20,485 nucleotides of DNA from Hyphomicrobiales bacterium (GTDB lineage: Bacteria; Pseudomonadota; Alphaproteobacteria; Rhizobiales; JAJFHC01): assembly GCA_021775835.1 (NCBI GenBank), contig JAJFHC010000307.1:1-20485 (forward strand), given 5' to 3'. The notes beneath the pieces are model-generated. The model searched no databases, was not told the DNA's origin, and saw nothing but the letters and a program-made list of their open reading frames with translations. The position numbers and the translations under genes were made by a program. Numbering within the stretch: the first letter of the stretch is position 1; every line of letters starts with the position of its first letter. This document shows, piece after piece, positions 8,954-15,890 of the stretch.

Positions 8954-9274
8954 ATGATTGTATCGACCACGGATCAGGTTGCGGACAAGCGGGTGGTTGA
9001 AGTCCTGGGCGTCGTTGGCGGGGAATGCGTCCTTGGCGCCAACATTGTCCGCGATTTTTTTGCCAACATCCGTGACGTGGTCGGTGGCCGGTCAGGGTCC
9101 TACCAGAAAGTCCTGCGTGACGGCCGCAAACTGGCCATCGAGGACATGATCGAGGAGGCCGAAGACCTCGGCGCGGATGCGGTTCTGGGGGTCGACATCG
9201 ACTATGAGGCGCTGGGCGAGACAACCAGCATGCTCATGGTGTCCGCCAATGGCACTGCCGTGAAATTCGGCTGA
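8954..9274 (+). CDS. YbjQ/UPF0145 family protein
   Basis: 106 residues, the normal size for this small single-domain family. The ATG at 8954 is preceded by GGGAAG at a spacing of 7; the in-frame codons upstream lack a ribosome-binding site and would add a tail foreign to the family. Recognisable pieces are MIVSTTDQV at the start, VLGVVGGECVLGANIVRDFF, the conserved GGRSGSYQKVL and the ending GADAVLGVDIDYEALG. YbjQ proteins form ring-like oligomers and are often described as putative heavy-metal binding, but no function is established. The gene seems monocistronic and its end lies 6 nt from the convergent META gene. Confidence 0.9.
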   Translation: MIVSTTDQVADKRVVEVLGVVGGECVLGANIVRDFFANIRDVVGGRSGSYQKVLRDGRKLAIEDMIEEAEDLGADAVLGVDIDYEALGETTSMLMVSANGTAVKFG

Positions 9275-9280
9275 TAGTCT

Positions 9281-9739
9281 CTAGTCCCAGTCGCGACGTT
9301 TTAAACTCAAAACGGTATCGCCGTGGCTCGACATGAGTTCGATGGCCAAATGTCCACCGACGACCTTGTGACTGATTTGCAGCGCATCGAGAAATTTTCG
9401 CTCGATATCCATGACGTTTTTGCGGCAGAGTTTTTTGGTTGACGCGAGCGGTCCGATTTTTAGGACGTCGGCCGTCTGACTGTAGGTTCCAAAGAACCCG
9501 TTGCATCCGCTGTGTCCGCTTACCCGACCTTCGCCGGCGAACTGGACGAACCTCTCGACGTCATCTGTCACCGTTGCACTGGCCAGGGACACGATCGACC
9601 ATTCCGAACCCGGCACGGAGAAGGGAGGGGCAGCGGTCGCCATCGTGGTGGGACCGAGACCCAGCAACAGGGCCAGGCCGGGCAACGTAAGGCCGCAGGG
9701 TTTGAATAGGATCGATATCCCGGTACGCCAACTGGCCAT
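9281..9739 (-). CDS. Secreted META-domain (DUF306) protein
   Basis: 152 residues. The N-terminus has a basic start and a hydrophobic core ending in Ala (GLALLLGLGPTTMATAAPP), so a Sec signal peptide with cleavage near residue 37 is likely. The rest is one META domain: GSEWSIVSL, then FAGEGRVSGHSGCNGFFGTY, LKIGPLASTKKLC, and FLDALQ. The two cysteines (in SGCN and KKLC) are the usual pair of the domain. META proteins of the HslJ type are found in the envelope and are loosely linked to stress tolerance. The ATG lies 3 nt after the stop of the PLP enzyme gene upstream (TGACGGATG), so the two are co-translated. Confidence 0.85.
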   Translation of the reverse strand: MASWRTGISILFKPCGLTLPGLALLLGLGPTTMATAAPPFSVPGSEWSIVSLASATVTDDVERFVQFAGEGRVSGHSGCNGFFGTYSQTADVLKIGPLASTKKLCRKNVMDIERKFLDALQISHKVVGGHLAIELMSSHGDTVLSLKRRDWD

Positions 9740-9742
9740 CCG

Positions 9743-10894
9743 TCAGATCGCCGCAAGGGCCTGATCGAGGTCGGCGATCAGGTCTTCTGGTTTTTCGATG
9801 CCGATGGACAGGCGCAGCAGATCCCGCGGTATGGGGCTGGTTGGTCCCTCCGACGTCGCCCTGTGTTCGATCAGGCTCTCGACCCCGCCAAGAGACGTTG
9901 CGCGCACAAGAAGGCAGCAGTTCTGCGCGGTTTGAAGTGCCTTGGATTCGCCGCCGGCGATCTGCATCGACAGCATGCCGCTGAAGCCGCCGCTCATCTG
10001 CCGGCGGGCGATTTCGTGCCCGGGATGGCTTTGCAGGCCCGGATACAGAACCCGGTCGACCTTCGGGTGTGTATCAAAGTGCCGGGCCACCGCCAGGGCG
10101 TTGTCGCTTGCCTGACGGACGCGCAGAAACAGCGTGCGCATGCCGCGCAGCAGGAGCCAGGCTTCGAATGTACCCAGAATGGCGCCCCCGTGTTCGCGGT
10201 TCTTCCTGACCCGGGCCCAGAAGTCATCGGTTTTGGCGGTAACGAGTGCGCCGGCCACGATATCGCTGTGACCGTTGAGATACTTTGTGGCGGAGTGAAA
10301 CACGATGTCGGCGCCCAAGGCGATGGGCTGCGTCAGGACGGGCGTCGCAACGGTTGAATCGACAGCCAGAACCGCACCAGCGTCATGCGTGACCTTTGCT
10401 GCAGCCGCGATGTCGATCAGATCCCACGTTGGATTGCACGGCGTCTCGATCCAGACGAGCCGCGTCTGTCCGGGGCGAATAGCATTGGCAAGGGTTCCCT
10501 CTTCGGTCGCGTCAAACAGGTCGACCTCGATACCCCACGCTTCGGAAAACTCCAGCATCCAGTGCCTCAAGCCCCAATACATGACCTTTGGTGCCACCAC
10601 ATGATCGCCTGGCCGCAGAGCCTGGAAGACCGCGACCGCCGCCGCCATCCCGGAAGAAAACGTCATGGCGTCGGCGCCACCTTCCAGCTTCGCCAACAGG
10701 GCTTCCGCGTGCCCGAAAGTCGGGTTCTTGTCGCGCGCGTAGCCGTGATTTTCAACCGTGAGGTTGTAGTCCTCGTCACGCGCAAAGGTGGACGAAGGTT
10801 GAATTGGCGGCACCACACCTCCCGTTGCCACGTCGCCGGAATAAGCGCCATGCGCGGTCAGGGTTTCGGGTGAGAGGTCATCTGAATTTTTCAT
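9743..10894 (-). CDS. Cys/Met metabolism PLP-dependent enzyme (cystathionine gamma-synthase/lyase family)
   Basis: 383 residues from the ATG at 10894. In-frame TTG codons at 10900 and 10930 are alternatives; the TTG at 10900 is better spaced (8 nt) from AGGGGG than the ATG, so the exact start is open. The fold-type I gamma-family residues are visible: YARDKNPT (Tyr52, Arg54), FSSGMAAA (80-86), Asp179 in AVDST, and the Schiff-base Lys204 in HSATKYLNGHSD. The C-terminal LVRATSLGGVESLIEHRA is the substrate-side Arg/Ser-Leu-Gly segment. The family includes cystathionine gamma-synthase, beta-lyase, gamma-lyase and O-acyl-homoserine sulfhydrylase, and sequence alone does not separate them safely. 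It is coupled to a META-domain gene downstream. Confidence 0.85.
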   Translation of the reverse strand: MKNSDDLSPETLTAHGAYSGDVATGGVVPPIQPSSTFARDEDYNLTVENHGYARDKNPTFGHAEALLAKLEGGADAMTFSSGMAAAVAVFQALRPGDHVVAPKVMYWGLRHWMLEFSEAWGIEVDLFDATEEGTLANAIRPGQTRLVWIETPCNPTWDLIDIAAAAKVTHDAGAVLAVDSTVATPVLTQPIALGADIVFHSATKYLNGHSDIVAGALVTAKTDDFWARVRKNREHGGAILGTFEAWLLLRGMRTLFLRVRQASDNALAVARHFDTHPKVDRVLYPGLQSHPGHEIARRQMSGGFSGMLSMQIAGGESKALQTAQNCCLLVRATSLGGVESLIEHRATSEGPTSPIPRDLLRLSIGIEKPEDLIADLDQALAAI

Positions 10895-11034
10895 GGCCAA
10901 ACATTTATCCCCCTTGTCGGGTTTTGCCAATGTCTGATTGGCATCCTTAGATTTCTACATATGTCTGAAAACAAAAATCCGGTCGCCTAACGATCTGGAC
11001 TATGGCAGGCTCTTCGCAAGAGTGGAGGTCGGTC
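10895..11034. promoter_or_regulatory. Divergent intergenic region, PLP enzyme versus exported protein
   Basis: 140 bases with diverging starts. The plus-strand gene has a good GGAGGT ahead of its ATG at 11035. The minus-strand side carries AGGGGG upstream of the TTG/ATG cluster. The part near 10946-10980 is AT-rich and is a plausible place for both promoters, but I cannot name hexamers with confidence and see no clear operator. Confidence 0.3.
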
Positions 11035-11412
11035 ATGTATGCAGTCAGGCTAACAGTTTGTCTCTCAACGGTTTTCATGTGGATAATGACCGCCGGCGCA
11101 GTTGCCGAAGAACGCCCAATAACTGGCGCGGAGATTACGGAACTGCTGGCAGGTAAGGTCGTGACCGGAAGCCGAAATGGACGTGGCTGGTCGCAGACTT
11201 TCGATAAGGACGGCGCAACGGTCTACACTCAAAACGGCGATCAACCCTCGCCAGGCCGCTGGACGATTAGAGGAAACCAGTACTGTTCCTTATGGCCGCC
11301 GTCGCCCAAGTGGGATTGTTACGATATGACGGCAGACCCGGCATCCACTCCTGTTTCCGTTACGTGGATCTATCCCGACGGCACCAAGTGGCCTGGCGTC
11401 GTCACGCCATGA
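11035..11412 (+). CDS. Small exported protein of unknown function
   Basis: 125 residues. The start at 11035 is supported by GGAGGT a few bases upstream, and from there the protein begins with a good Sec signal peptide (YAVRLTVCLSTVFMWIMTAG, then AVAEE), with likely cleavage near residue 24. The mature part is about 100 residues, with an ITGAEITELLAGKVVTG opening and a tryptophan/cysteine-rich end (WTIRGNQYCSLWPPSPKWDC). The two cysteines could form a disulfide in the periplasm. Small periplasmic proteins with a 'GxEIxxLLxGK...W.I...YC..W.....C' layout occur in alphaproteobacteria, but I do not recognise a named family. It ends 31 nt before the flavin oxidoreductase gene and may share its transcript. 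Confidence 0.8.
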   Translation: MYAVRLTVCLSTVFMWIMTAGAVAEERPITGAEITELLAGKVVTGSRNGRGWSQTFDKDGATVYTQNGDQPSPGRWTIRGNQYCSLWPPSPKWDCYDMTADPASTPVSVTWIYPDGTKWPGVVTP

Positions 11413-11443
11413 GTACCCCGACATCTTCAAGCCAGGTGACGTT

Positions 11444-13402
11444 ATGAAGGCCGACTTCCCGAATTTGCTGAAACCTCTGCGTGTGGGCCCGAAAACCGTC
11501 AGGAACCGGGTCCTGGTAACCGGGCACGTACCCCGCCTGGCCGAAAACAACCTCCCTTCAGATCGCTACATTGCGTACCATCGTGCACGGGCACGGGGCG
11601 GTGCCGGGTTGCAGATTACCGGCGCCCAGGGTGTCCATCCGACAGGAACACTGGGCACGGCGTACTCACTGCAGAACCTCGACGATCGCATCATTCCAGG
11701 GTACGGGCGCCTTGCCGAGGCCGTCCACGAGGAAGGCGGCATGATCCTGGCACAACTGGCCCATAGTGCTGCCACCGTGAAGGTCTCTGACATCGGCCGA
11801 CCTTTGTGGGCACCGTCGCCGGTCCAATCTGAACTGGCCCGCGAAACGCCACATGAAATGACTGTCGAGGAAATTGCGGAAATGACCGCAGCCTTCGCCG
11901 CTGCTACCGGCCGCGCGCGTGAAGGCGGGCTCGACGGCGTTGAATTGCTCTCGGCATTCGGTTTCCTGATCGCTGCATTTCTCTCCCCCTTGAGCAACCG
12001 CCGCACAGATGCCTATGGCGGGACGTTGCAGAACAGGATGCGATTTGCACTGGAAATCATTGATGCGACTCGCCAATCGCTCGGTCCGGATCTGATTCTG
12101 GGCATGCGAATTCCGGGCGACGAGCGTGCGCCGGGCGGCCTTGATCAGAACGACATGATCGAGATTTCGAGGGTTCTGGCCGGCACAGGCAAGATTGACT
12201 ACCTGAATGTCATTGTCGGTACGAACTACAATCGCCTTGAGCGCATGCTCCACTGGGGTCCAACACCCATGCCGCATGGTGTTTACGTGCCCCTGGCTAC
12301 TGCCATAAAGAACGCCGTCAATATTCCTGTGTTCACGGCGGGCCGGATTACCGATCCGAGGCTGGCGGAAGCGATTGTCCGGGACGGCAAGGCTGACATG
12401 GTGGCGATGACACGGGCGCACATTGCCGATCCGGAAATCGTGCACAAGATGACAAACGGCCGGGAAGCGGAAATCCGACCGTGCGTCGGCGCCAATGTCT
12501 GCATCACGCTCACCGGCGGTCCCTTGCGGTGCTTTCACAACCCAACAGCGGCAGGTGGGACGGAGGATATCGCCTTACCGTTGGCCCGGACACCTCGGAG
12601 GGTGGCTGTCATTGGCGGCGGTCCGGCGGGAATGGAAGCGGCGCTCACCGCGGCGGTTCGAGGGCATGCGGTCACGCTCTACGAAGCAGGCGACAGGTTG
12701 GGTGGACGGCTTGATTTGTGGGCGTCGGGGCCGCTTACGAAGGAATTGCGAAAGGCTGTTGATTGGCGCAAGTCGCAACTGGCTTTGCACCAGGTCCGCG
12801 TCGAACTCGACACCGACCTGAAACCCGATGTCGTGCCGGCCCTCGATTGCGACACGATCATCCTGGCCACCGGTTCAAATCCGGCTGTCTCTGATCTTCC
12901 CGAACAGATTGCCCGGAACGGCATGCGGGTCGTGACGCCGGAGCATGTCCTGCAGAACCAAGATATTGATTTCCGGCATGCAATCGTTCGAGACGAAGGC
13001 GGCGGCCGCGAAGGATTGACGGCGGCCGAAGTGCTGGCAACAAAAGGGCGAGAGGTGACGGTGGTGACCAGCGACTTCGTGGTCGGAGAGGACGTTGACG
13101 CCGTCGTCAGGACAACAATTCATCAGCATCTCCTGAGAAACGGCGTAACATTTCGAACCGGTGAATACATCACGTCGTCCGACGGTCAGACCGTCAATCT
13201 CCGCAATCAGTTCTCTGACAAAGTGTCACAGATTGACGGCGTCGATCTGATCGTCGACTGGCAGGGCAGGGTGGCCAGAGACACCCTCAGGCAGGCAGCA
13301 CAACAATCCGGCATTGAAACGATCATAATCGGCGACGCGCTTGCGCCAAGAACCGTCACCATGGCTGTCGCGGAAGGCGCGAAGGCTGGACGTGAAGTTT
13401 GA
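11444..13402 (+). CDS. OYE/trimethylamine dehydrogenase-like flavin oxidoreductase with altered active site
   Basis: 652 residues. Residues 1-340 form an OYE-like FMN barrel (LLKPLRVGPKTVRNRVLV; AQLAHS, 103-108; FLSPLSNRRTDAYGGTLQNR, 179-198). A cysteine segment (347-363) follows, then a dinucleotide-binding domain (VAVIGGGPAGMEAA from 388) and a second nucleotide-binding half. This is the plan of 2,4-dienoyl-CoA reductase, trimethylamine and histamine dehydrogenases and betaine/N-methyl amino acid demethylases. Two oddities: the usual GVEIHGAHGY motif reads GVELLSAFGF (165-174), so His169 and His/Asn172 are Leu and Phe; and the Fe-S motif reads CVGANVC...C (Cys347, Ala350, Cys353, Cys363), lacking the second of four cysteines. 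AGGTGA precedes the ATG. The substrate is unknown; N-methylated amine or betaine demethylation is a guess. Confidence 0.85.
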   Translation: MKADFPNLLKPLRVGPKTVRNRVLVTGHVPRLAENNLPSDRYIAYHRARARGGAGLQITGAQGVHPTGTLGTAYSLQNLDDRIIPGYGRLAEAVHEEGGMILAQLAHSAATVKVSDIGRPLWAPSPVQSELARETPHEMTVEEIAEMTAAFAAATGRAREGGLDGVELLSAFGFLIAAFLSPLSNRRTDAYGGTLQNRMRFALEIIDATRQSLGPDLILGMRIPGDERAPGGLDQNDMIEISRVLAGTGKIDYLNVIVGTNYNRLERMLHWGPTPMPHGVYVPLATAIKNAVNIPVFTAGRITDPRLAEAIVRDGKADMVAMTRAHIADPEIVHKMTNGREAEIRPCVGANVCITLTGGPLRCFHNPTAAGGTEDIALPLARTPRRVAVIGGGPAGMEAALTAAVRGHAVTLYEAGDRLGGRLDLWASGPLTKELRKAVDWRKSQLALHQVRVELDTDLKPDVVPALDCDTIILATGSNPAVSDLPEQIARNGMRVVTPEHVLQNQDIDFRHAIVRDEGGGREGLTAAEVLATKGREVTVVTSDFVVGEDVDAVVRTTIHQHLLRNGVTFRTGEYITSSDGQTVNLRNQFSDKVSQIDGVDLIVDWQGRVARDTLRQAAQQSGIETIIIGDALAPRTVTMAVAEGAKAGREV

Positions 13403-13446
13403 ATGCGAACGGGAAATCTTGCGATAACAAAGGGTTCACAGAACTC

Positions 13447-13605
13447 TTACCGGGAGTTGTTTGGCTTATTGGCAAAAGCTCCTCGGTAATCGATCTCGGC
13501 ACCACATTAGATGCCAGCGACAGGAATTCCTCGGTTCCTGCCGCGAATTGAACCTCTCCAAGGTTGGAAATGCGCCCGGACCTCCCCCGATCCGGGCGCA
13601 TTTTT
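13447..13605 (+). ncRNA. Possible structured RNA or structured 3' untranslated region after the oxidoreductase gene
   Basis: Downstream of the oxidoreductase stop there is no credible protein, but several hairpins follow on the plus strand. The first pairs TTACCGGGAG (13447-13456) with CTCCTCGGTAA (13479-13489) with one bulge. The second is CAGGAA-N8-TTCCTG (13521-13540). The third is AACCT-N5-AGGTT (13551-13565). A strong terminator closes the series. This could be the 3' end of the oxidoreductase mRNA or a separate small RNA; I found no convincing promoter. It is listed because the loops near the end (CTCCA, CCTCCCCCGA) echo those of the neighbouring RNA candidate. Confidence 0.35.
13568..13605 (+). 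terminator. Rho-independent terminator with 13-bp perfect stem
   Basis: AAATGCGCCCGGA (13568-13580) pairs perfectly with TCCGGGCGCATTT (13591-13603) around the 10-base loop CCTCCCCCGA, and the T-run continues to 13605. The T-run lies on the plus strand, so it ends transcripts coming from the oxidoreductase side. The loop contains CCTCC, as does that of the second terminator 218 bases further on. Confidence 0.85.
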
Positions 13606-13720
13606 GTCATGAAAAGGTTGGGACATGGTCATTGTGTGTTGCTCTGAAACAACAAGGTAAAATCGGAGTCATTTTCTTAACTTTTGCCCTTGAAGCGGAC
13701 CAGCGTGATGACCAAATGTA

Positions 13721-13824
13721 CCCTGTGAGAGAGATGACCCTCCCCAAGCTCTCTCTCCTAATGCAACTCCTCCCCAAAGTTGCGTAAGCGCCCGTCCACC
13801 CCCTCCCGGACGGGCGCTTTTTTT
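13721..13824 (+). ncRNA. Candidate trans-acting small RNA: three hairpins, each with an anti-Shine-Dalgarno loop
   Basis: Three consecutive hairpins on the plus strand. Hairpin 1: GAGAGAGA (13727-13734) with TCTCTCTC (13750-13757), loop TGACCCTCCCCAAGC. Hairpin 2: ATGCAACT (13761-13768) with AGTTGCGT (13778-13785), one G-U pair, loop CCTCCCCAA. Hairpin 3: the terminator at 13786-13824, loop ACCCCCTCCC. Each loop contains CCUCC, complementary to the GGAGG of ribosome-binding sites. Alphaproteobacteria are known to have small RNAs with exposed CCUCC(UCC) loops that block translation starts, for example the alpha-r14/suhB-like and CcsR groups; membership in a named family is not shown. A possible -35 TTGAAG lies at 13690-13695 with a weak -10 near AAATGT (13714-13719). 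The exact 5' end is a guess. No DUF1127 gene, a common neighbour of CcsR RNAs, is seen. Confidence 0.65.
13786..13824 (+). terminator. Rho-independent terminator, third hairpin of the small RNA
   Basis: AAGCGCCCGTCC (13786-13797) pairs perfectly with GGACGGGCGCTT (13808-13819) around the loop ACCCCCTCCC, followed by a run of seven T (13818-13824). The reverse strand has no T-run after the stem, so it serves the plus strand only and does not obviously end the convergent agmatinase transcript. Confidence 0.9.
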
Positions 13825-13869
13825 ATGCGTTGGTGAGTGCCGTGTGGTGCGTGCGGAGCCTGAATGCCG

Positions 13870-14868
13870 TCAATCAGGAAGATCCTGACCACGGGCTCCA
13901 GCCTGTTTCGCCCGCAAACAGATATACTCCAGGGCCACGGTCGCTGCCGCGAGGGCGGTGACTTCTCCGACATCATAGGCTGGTGAGACCTCCACCACGT
14001 CCGCTCCGACAAAGTTGACGTCTGTCAGCAGCCGCAGGATCGACAAGGCCTGGTGGGAGGAAAGGCCGCCTGGAACCGGTGTCCCCGTGCCCGGTGCGAA
14101 GGCCGGGTCCAGGCAATCTATGTCGAATGTCAGATAGGCCTTGCTGTCTCCCACAACGCGTTTTACCTCCTGTGCGACCGCCGCTGCGGTCATGTCGTGC
14201 ACCTGGTCGGCATAAAGAATCGTCATGCCGTAGCGCCGCTCACCGTGAAACGTCGTCCTGATGCCAATCTGGATCGAACGTTCGGGATCAATGACACCGT
14301 CGCGGATCGCGTAATTGAACATGGTGCCATGATCGATCCGGCCCCCTTCATCCGCTTCCACATCACGATGGGCGTCGAATTGGACAAGCGAAAGTGGACC
14401 GTGCTTTTCGGCGTGGGCGCAGAGCAGGGGGTAGGTGATCGAATGGTCGCCGCCGATGGTGAGCATCTCGACACTGGCATCGAGGATTGGCCGTGCATGT
14501 TCCTCGATTGCCGACCGGATCTCCGCCTGCAAGCCGTAGTCGAAGTAACAGTCGCCGTAATCGACGACCGCCAGCGTGTCGAAAGGATCGAACATCCAGG
14601 GCCAGATGGGTCCCCAGGCATGATGGGCGGATGCCTTGCGAACGGCTTCGGGTCCAAACCGGGTGCCGGGACGGTTGGTTACCGCCAGGTCGAAAGGAAT
14701 GCCGGACACCGCCATGTCGACGCCCGACAGGTCCCGGGTGTACTTGCGGCGCATGAAGGACAAGGCACCGGCGAATGTTGATTCAATGTCGGTGCCCTTC
14801 AGTCTGGTCCGGCGAAAGGCGTTGTCGCCCGGTATCTCCGCACCCTTTGACCAGTGATCCTGTGCCAT
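13870..14868 (-). CDS. speB: Agmatinase-family ureohydrolase
   Basis: 332 residues from the ATG at 14868 (a TTG directly before it is also in frame); GAGGG stands about 6 nt upstream. The binuclear Mn site of the arginase/agmatinase family is complete: GGDHS (139-143, His142), DAHRD (165-169, Asp165, His167, Asp169) and DIDCLDPAFAPGTGTP (249-264, Asp249, Asp251), plus the conserved NRPGTRFGPEAVRKAS segment. Agmatinase (agmatine to putrescine and urea) is the best guess. Related enzymes acting on guanidinobutyrate, guanidinopropionate or guanidine share these motifs, so the substrate is not proven. The gene is alone, divergent from an exported cyclase-family gene. I saw no guanidine riboswitch upstream. 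Confidence 0.85.
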   Translation of the reverse strand: MAQDHWSKGAEIPGDNAFRRTRLKGTDIESTFAGALSFMRRKYTRDLSGVDMAVSGIPFDLAVTNRPGTRFGPEAVRKASAHHAWGPIWPWMFDPFDTLAVVDYGDCYFDYGLQAEIRSAIEEHARPILDASVEMLTIGGDHSITYPLLCAHAEKHGPLSLVQFDAHRDVEADEGGRIDHGTMFNYAIRDGVIDPERSIQIGIRTTFHGERRYGMTILYADQVHDMTAAAVAQEVKRVVGDSKAYLTFDIDCLDPAFAPGTGTPVPGGLSSHQALSILRLLTDVNFVGADVVEVSPAYDVGEVTALAAATVALEYICLRAKQAGARGQDLPD

Positions 14869-14984
14869 CAATCGCCCTCAAACCGAAACGTAAACACGCC
14901 CCAAACACTAAACGGATTGAGGCGGTTGCACCAGCGTCGGGTTCTGTTACCTTTTTTAGATGAATAACAAAGGAGATCCCCAAA
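14869..14984. promoter_or_regulatory. Divergent intergenic region, agmatinase versus cyclase-family gene
   Basis: 116 bases. On the plus side AAAGGAGAT (about 14969-14977) is a strong ribosome-binding site for the ATG at 14985, and a TTGCAC at 14926-14931 could be part of a promoter, though no well-spaced -10 follows. On the minus side only GAGGG before the agmatinase start is clear. No riboswitch-like fold was recognised. Confidence 0.35.
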
Positions 14985-15806
14985 ATGTGTGATGTATGCG
15001 TGATGAACTCGGTCAAGGAGAAGATGCTCTCGCGCCGGGATGTATTCCGTACCGCTGCCGGTGGGGCCGCCGCCCTGGCTGTCACGGCAGGCGCCTCAGT
15101 ACCTGCAGCGCTTGCGGATGGACATGGGTCGGTTGAAGACATGACTCACGAATTGCATGAACAGTTCCCGACCTACTTCGGTGCGCAGCAACTGTTCATG
15201 GATCAGAAATTCAAGTTTGAGAAGGATCATTTCAACCTGTTTGAAATGCGCGTGAACGAACACACCGGGACGCACATGGATGCGCCACTGCACTTTTCCA
15301 AGGATGGTCAGTCCGTGGCGGAAATCCCAGTGGATAATCTTGTGGTTCCCCTGTGTGTCATCGACATCAAGGCGAGGGCTGCGGAAAAAGCCGATGCTCA
15401 GGTAACCCCGGATGATATCAAAGCCTGGATTTCCAAGAACGGCCCGATACCGGCCAAGGCTTGCGTCGCCATGAATTCCGGCTGGGACAAGCACGTGAAC
15501 TCCGACAAGTTCCGTAATGCCGATGCCGAAAAGAAGATGCACTTCCCGGGATTTCATATTGAAGCAACAAAAATGCTTGTAGAAGACGGCAACGCCGTGG
15601 GCATGGCGGTGGATACACTGTCGCTCGATTATGGGATGTCCGGCGACTTTGCGACACACTACGCGTGGTTGCCTACCAACCGCTGGGGCATCGAGAATCT
15701 TGCAAACCTGGACAAGGTTCCGGCCAAAGGGGCCACACTGGTCGTCGGTGCGCCCAAGCACCGCGGCGGGACCGGCGGGCCTGCGCGTATTTTTGCCATG
15801 GTCTGA
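14985..15806 (+). CDS. Tat-exported cyclase-family (kynurenine formamidase-like) metal hydrolase
   Basis: 273 residues. The N-terminus is a twin-arginine signal: LSRRDVFRTAAGGAAALAVT (15-34), with a likely cleavage after ALA near residue 44. The mature part has the cyclase-family (PF04199) metal motif EHTGTHMDAPLHF (about 92-104, His93, His97, Asp99, His103), then PGFHIEATKML and a conserved GMAVDTLSLD segment. Known members hydrolyse N-formylkynurenine or other amides and cyclic compounds using a divalent metal; the substrate here is unknown. A notable detail is the n-region before the Arg pair, MCDVCV, with a Cys-x2-Cys pair unusual in signal peptides. Strong ribosome-binding site, own terminator downstream, so a single-gene unit. 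Confidence 0.85.
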   Translation: MCDVCVMNSVKEKMLSRRDVFRTAAGGAAALAVTAGASVPAALADGHGSVEDMTHELHEQFPTYFGAQQLFMDQKFKFEKDHFNLFEMRVNEHTGTHMDAPLHFSKDGQSVAEIPVDNLVVPLCVIDIKARAAEKADAQVTPDDIKAWISKNGPIPAKACVAMNSGWDKHVNSDKFRNADAEKKMHFPGFHIEATKMLVEDGNAVGMAVDTLSLDYGMSGDFATHYAWLPTNRWGIENLANLDKVPAKGATLVVGAPKHRGGTGGPARIFAMV

Positions 15807-15833
15807 TTGACTTCAGATCGGATTTTGAAGATG

Positions 15834-15866
15834 AAGCGGTGGCCGTTTGTCGGCCACCGCTTTTTT
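15834..15866 (+). terminator. Rho-independent terminator of the cyclase-family gene
   Basis: AAGCGGTGGCCG (15834-15845) pairs perfectly with CGGCCACCGCTT (15851-15862) around TTTGT, followed by a T-run to 15866. It lies 28 bases after the cyclase-family stop and just before the end of the convergent TPR gene. The T-run is on the plus strand. Confidence 0.9.
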
Positions 15867-15890
15867 CTGCTTATCCAAGACCCGTGCCCG

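Noticed and set aside
11666..12538. 290-codon minus-strand open frame
   Set aside because: Antisense shadow of the flavin oxidoreductase, with no recognisable domain.
13461..13787. 108-codon plus-strand open frame across the gene-free region
   Set aside because: It runs straight through a perfect 13-bp terminator and several hairpins, with no ribosome-binding site; an RNA explanation fits better.
14053..14781. 242-codon plus-strand open frame
   Set aside because: Antisense shadow of the agmatinase gene, whose metal motifs are intact.
14869..14984. Guanidine riboswitch upstream of the ureohydrolase
   Set aside because: The conserved guanidine-I or guanidine-III core sequences were not recognised by eye in this 116-base gap.
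15096..15761. 221-codon minus-strand open frame
   Set aside because: Antisense shadow of the Tat-exported cyclase-family gene.
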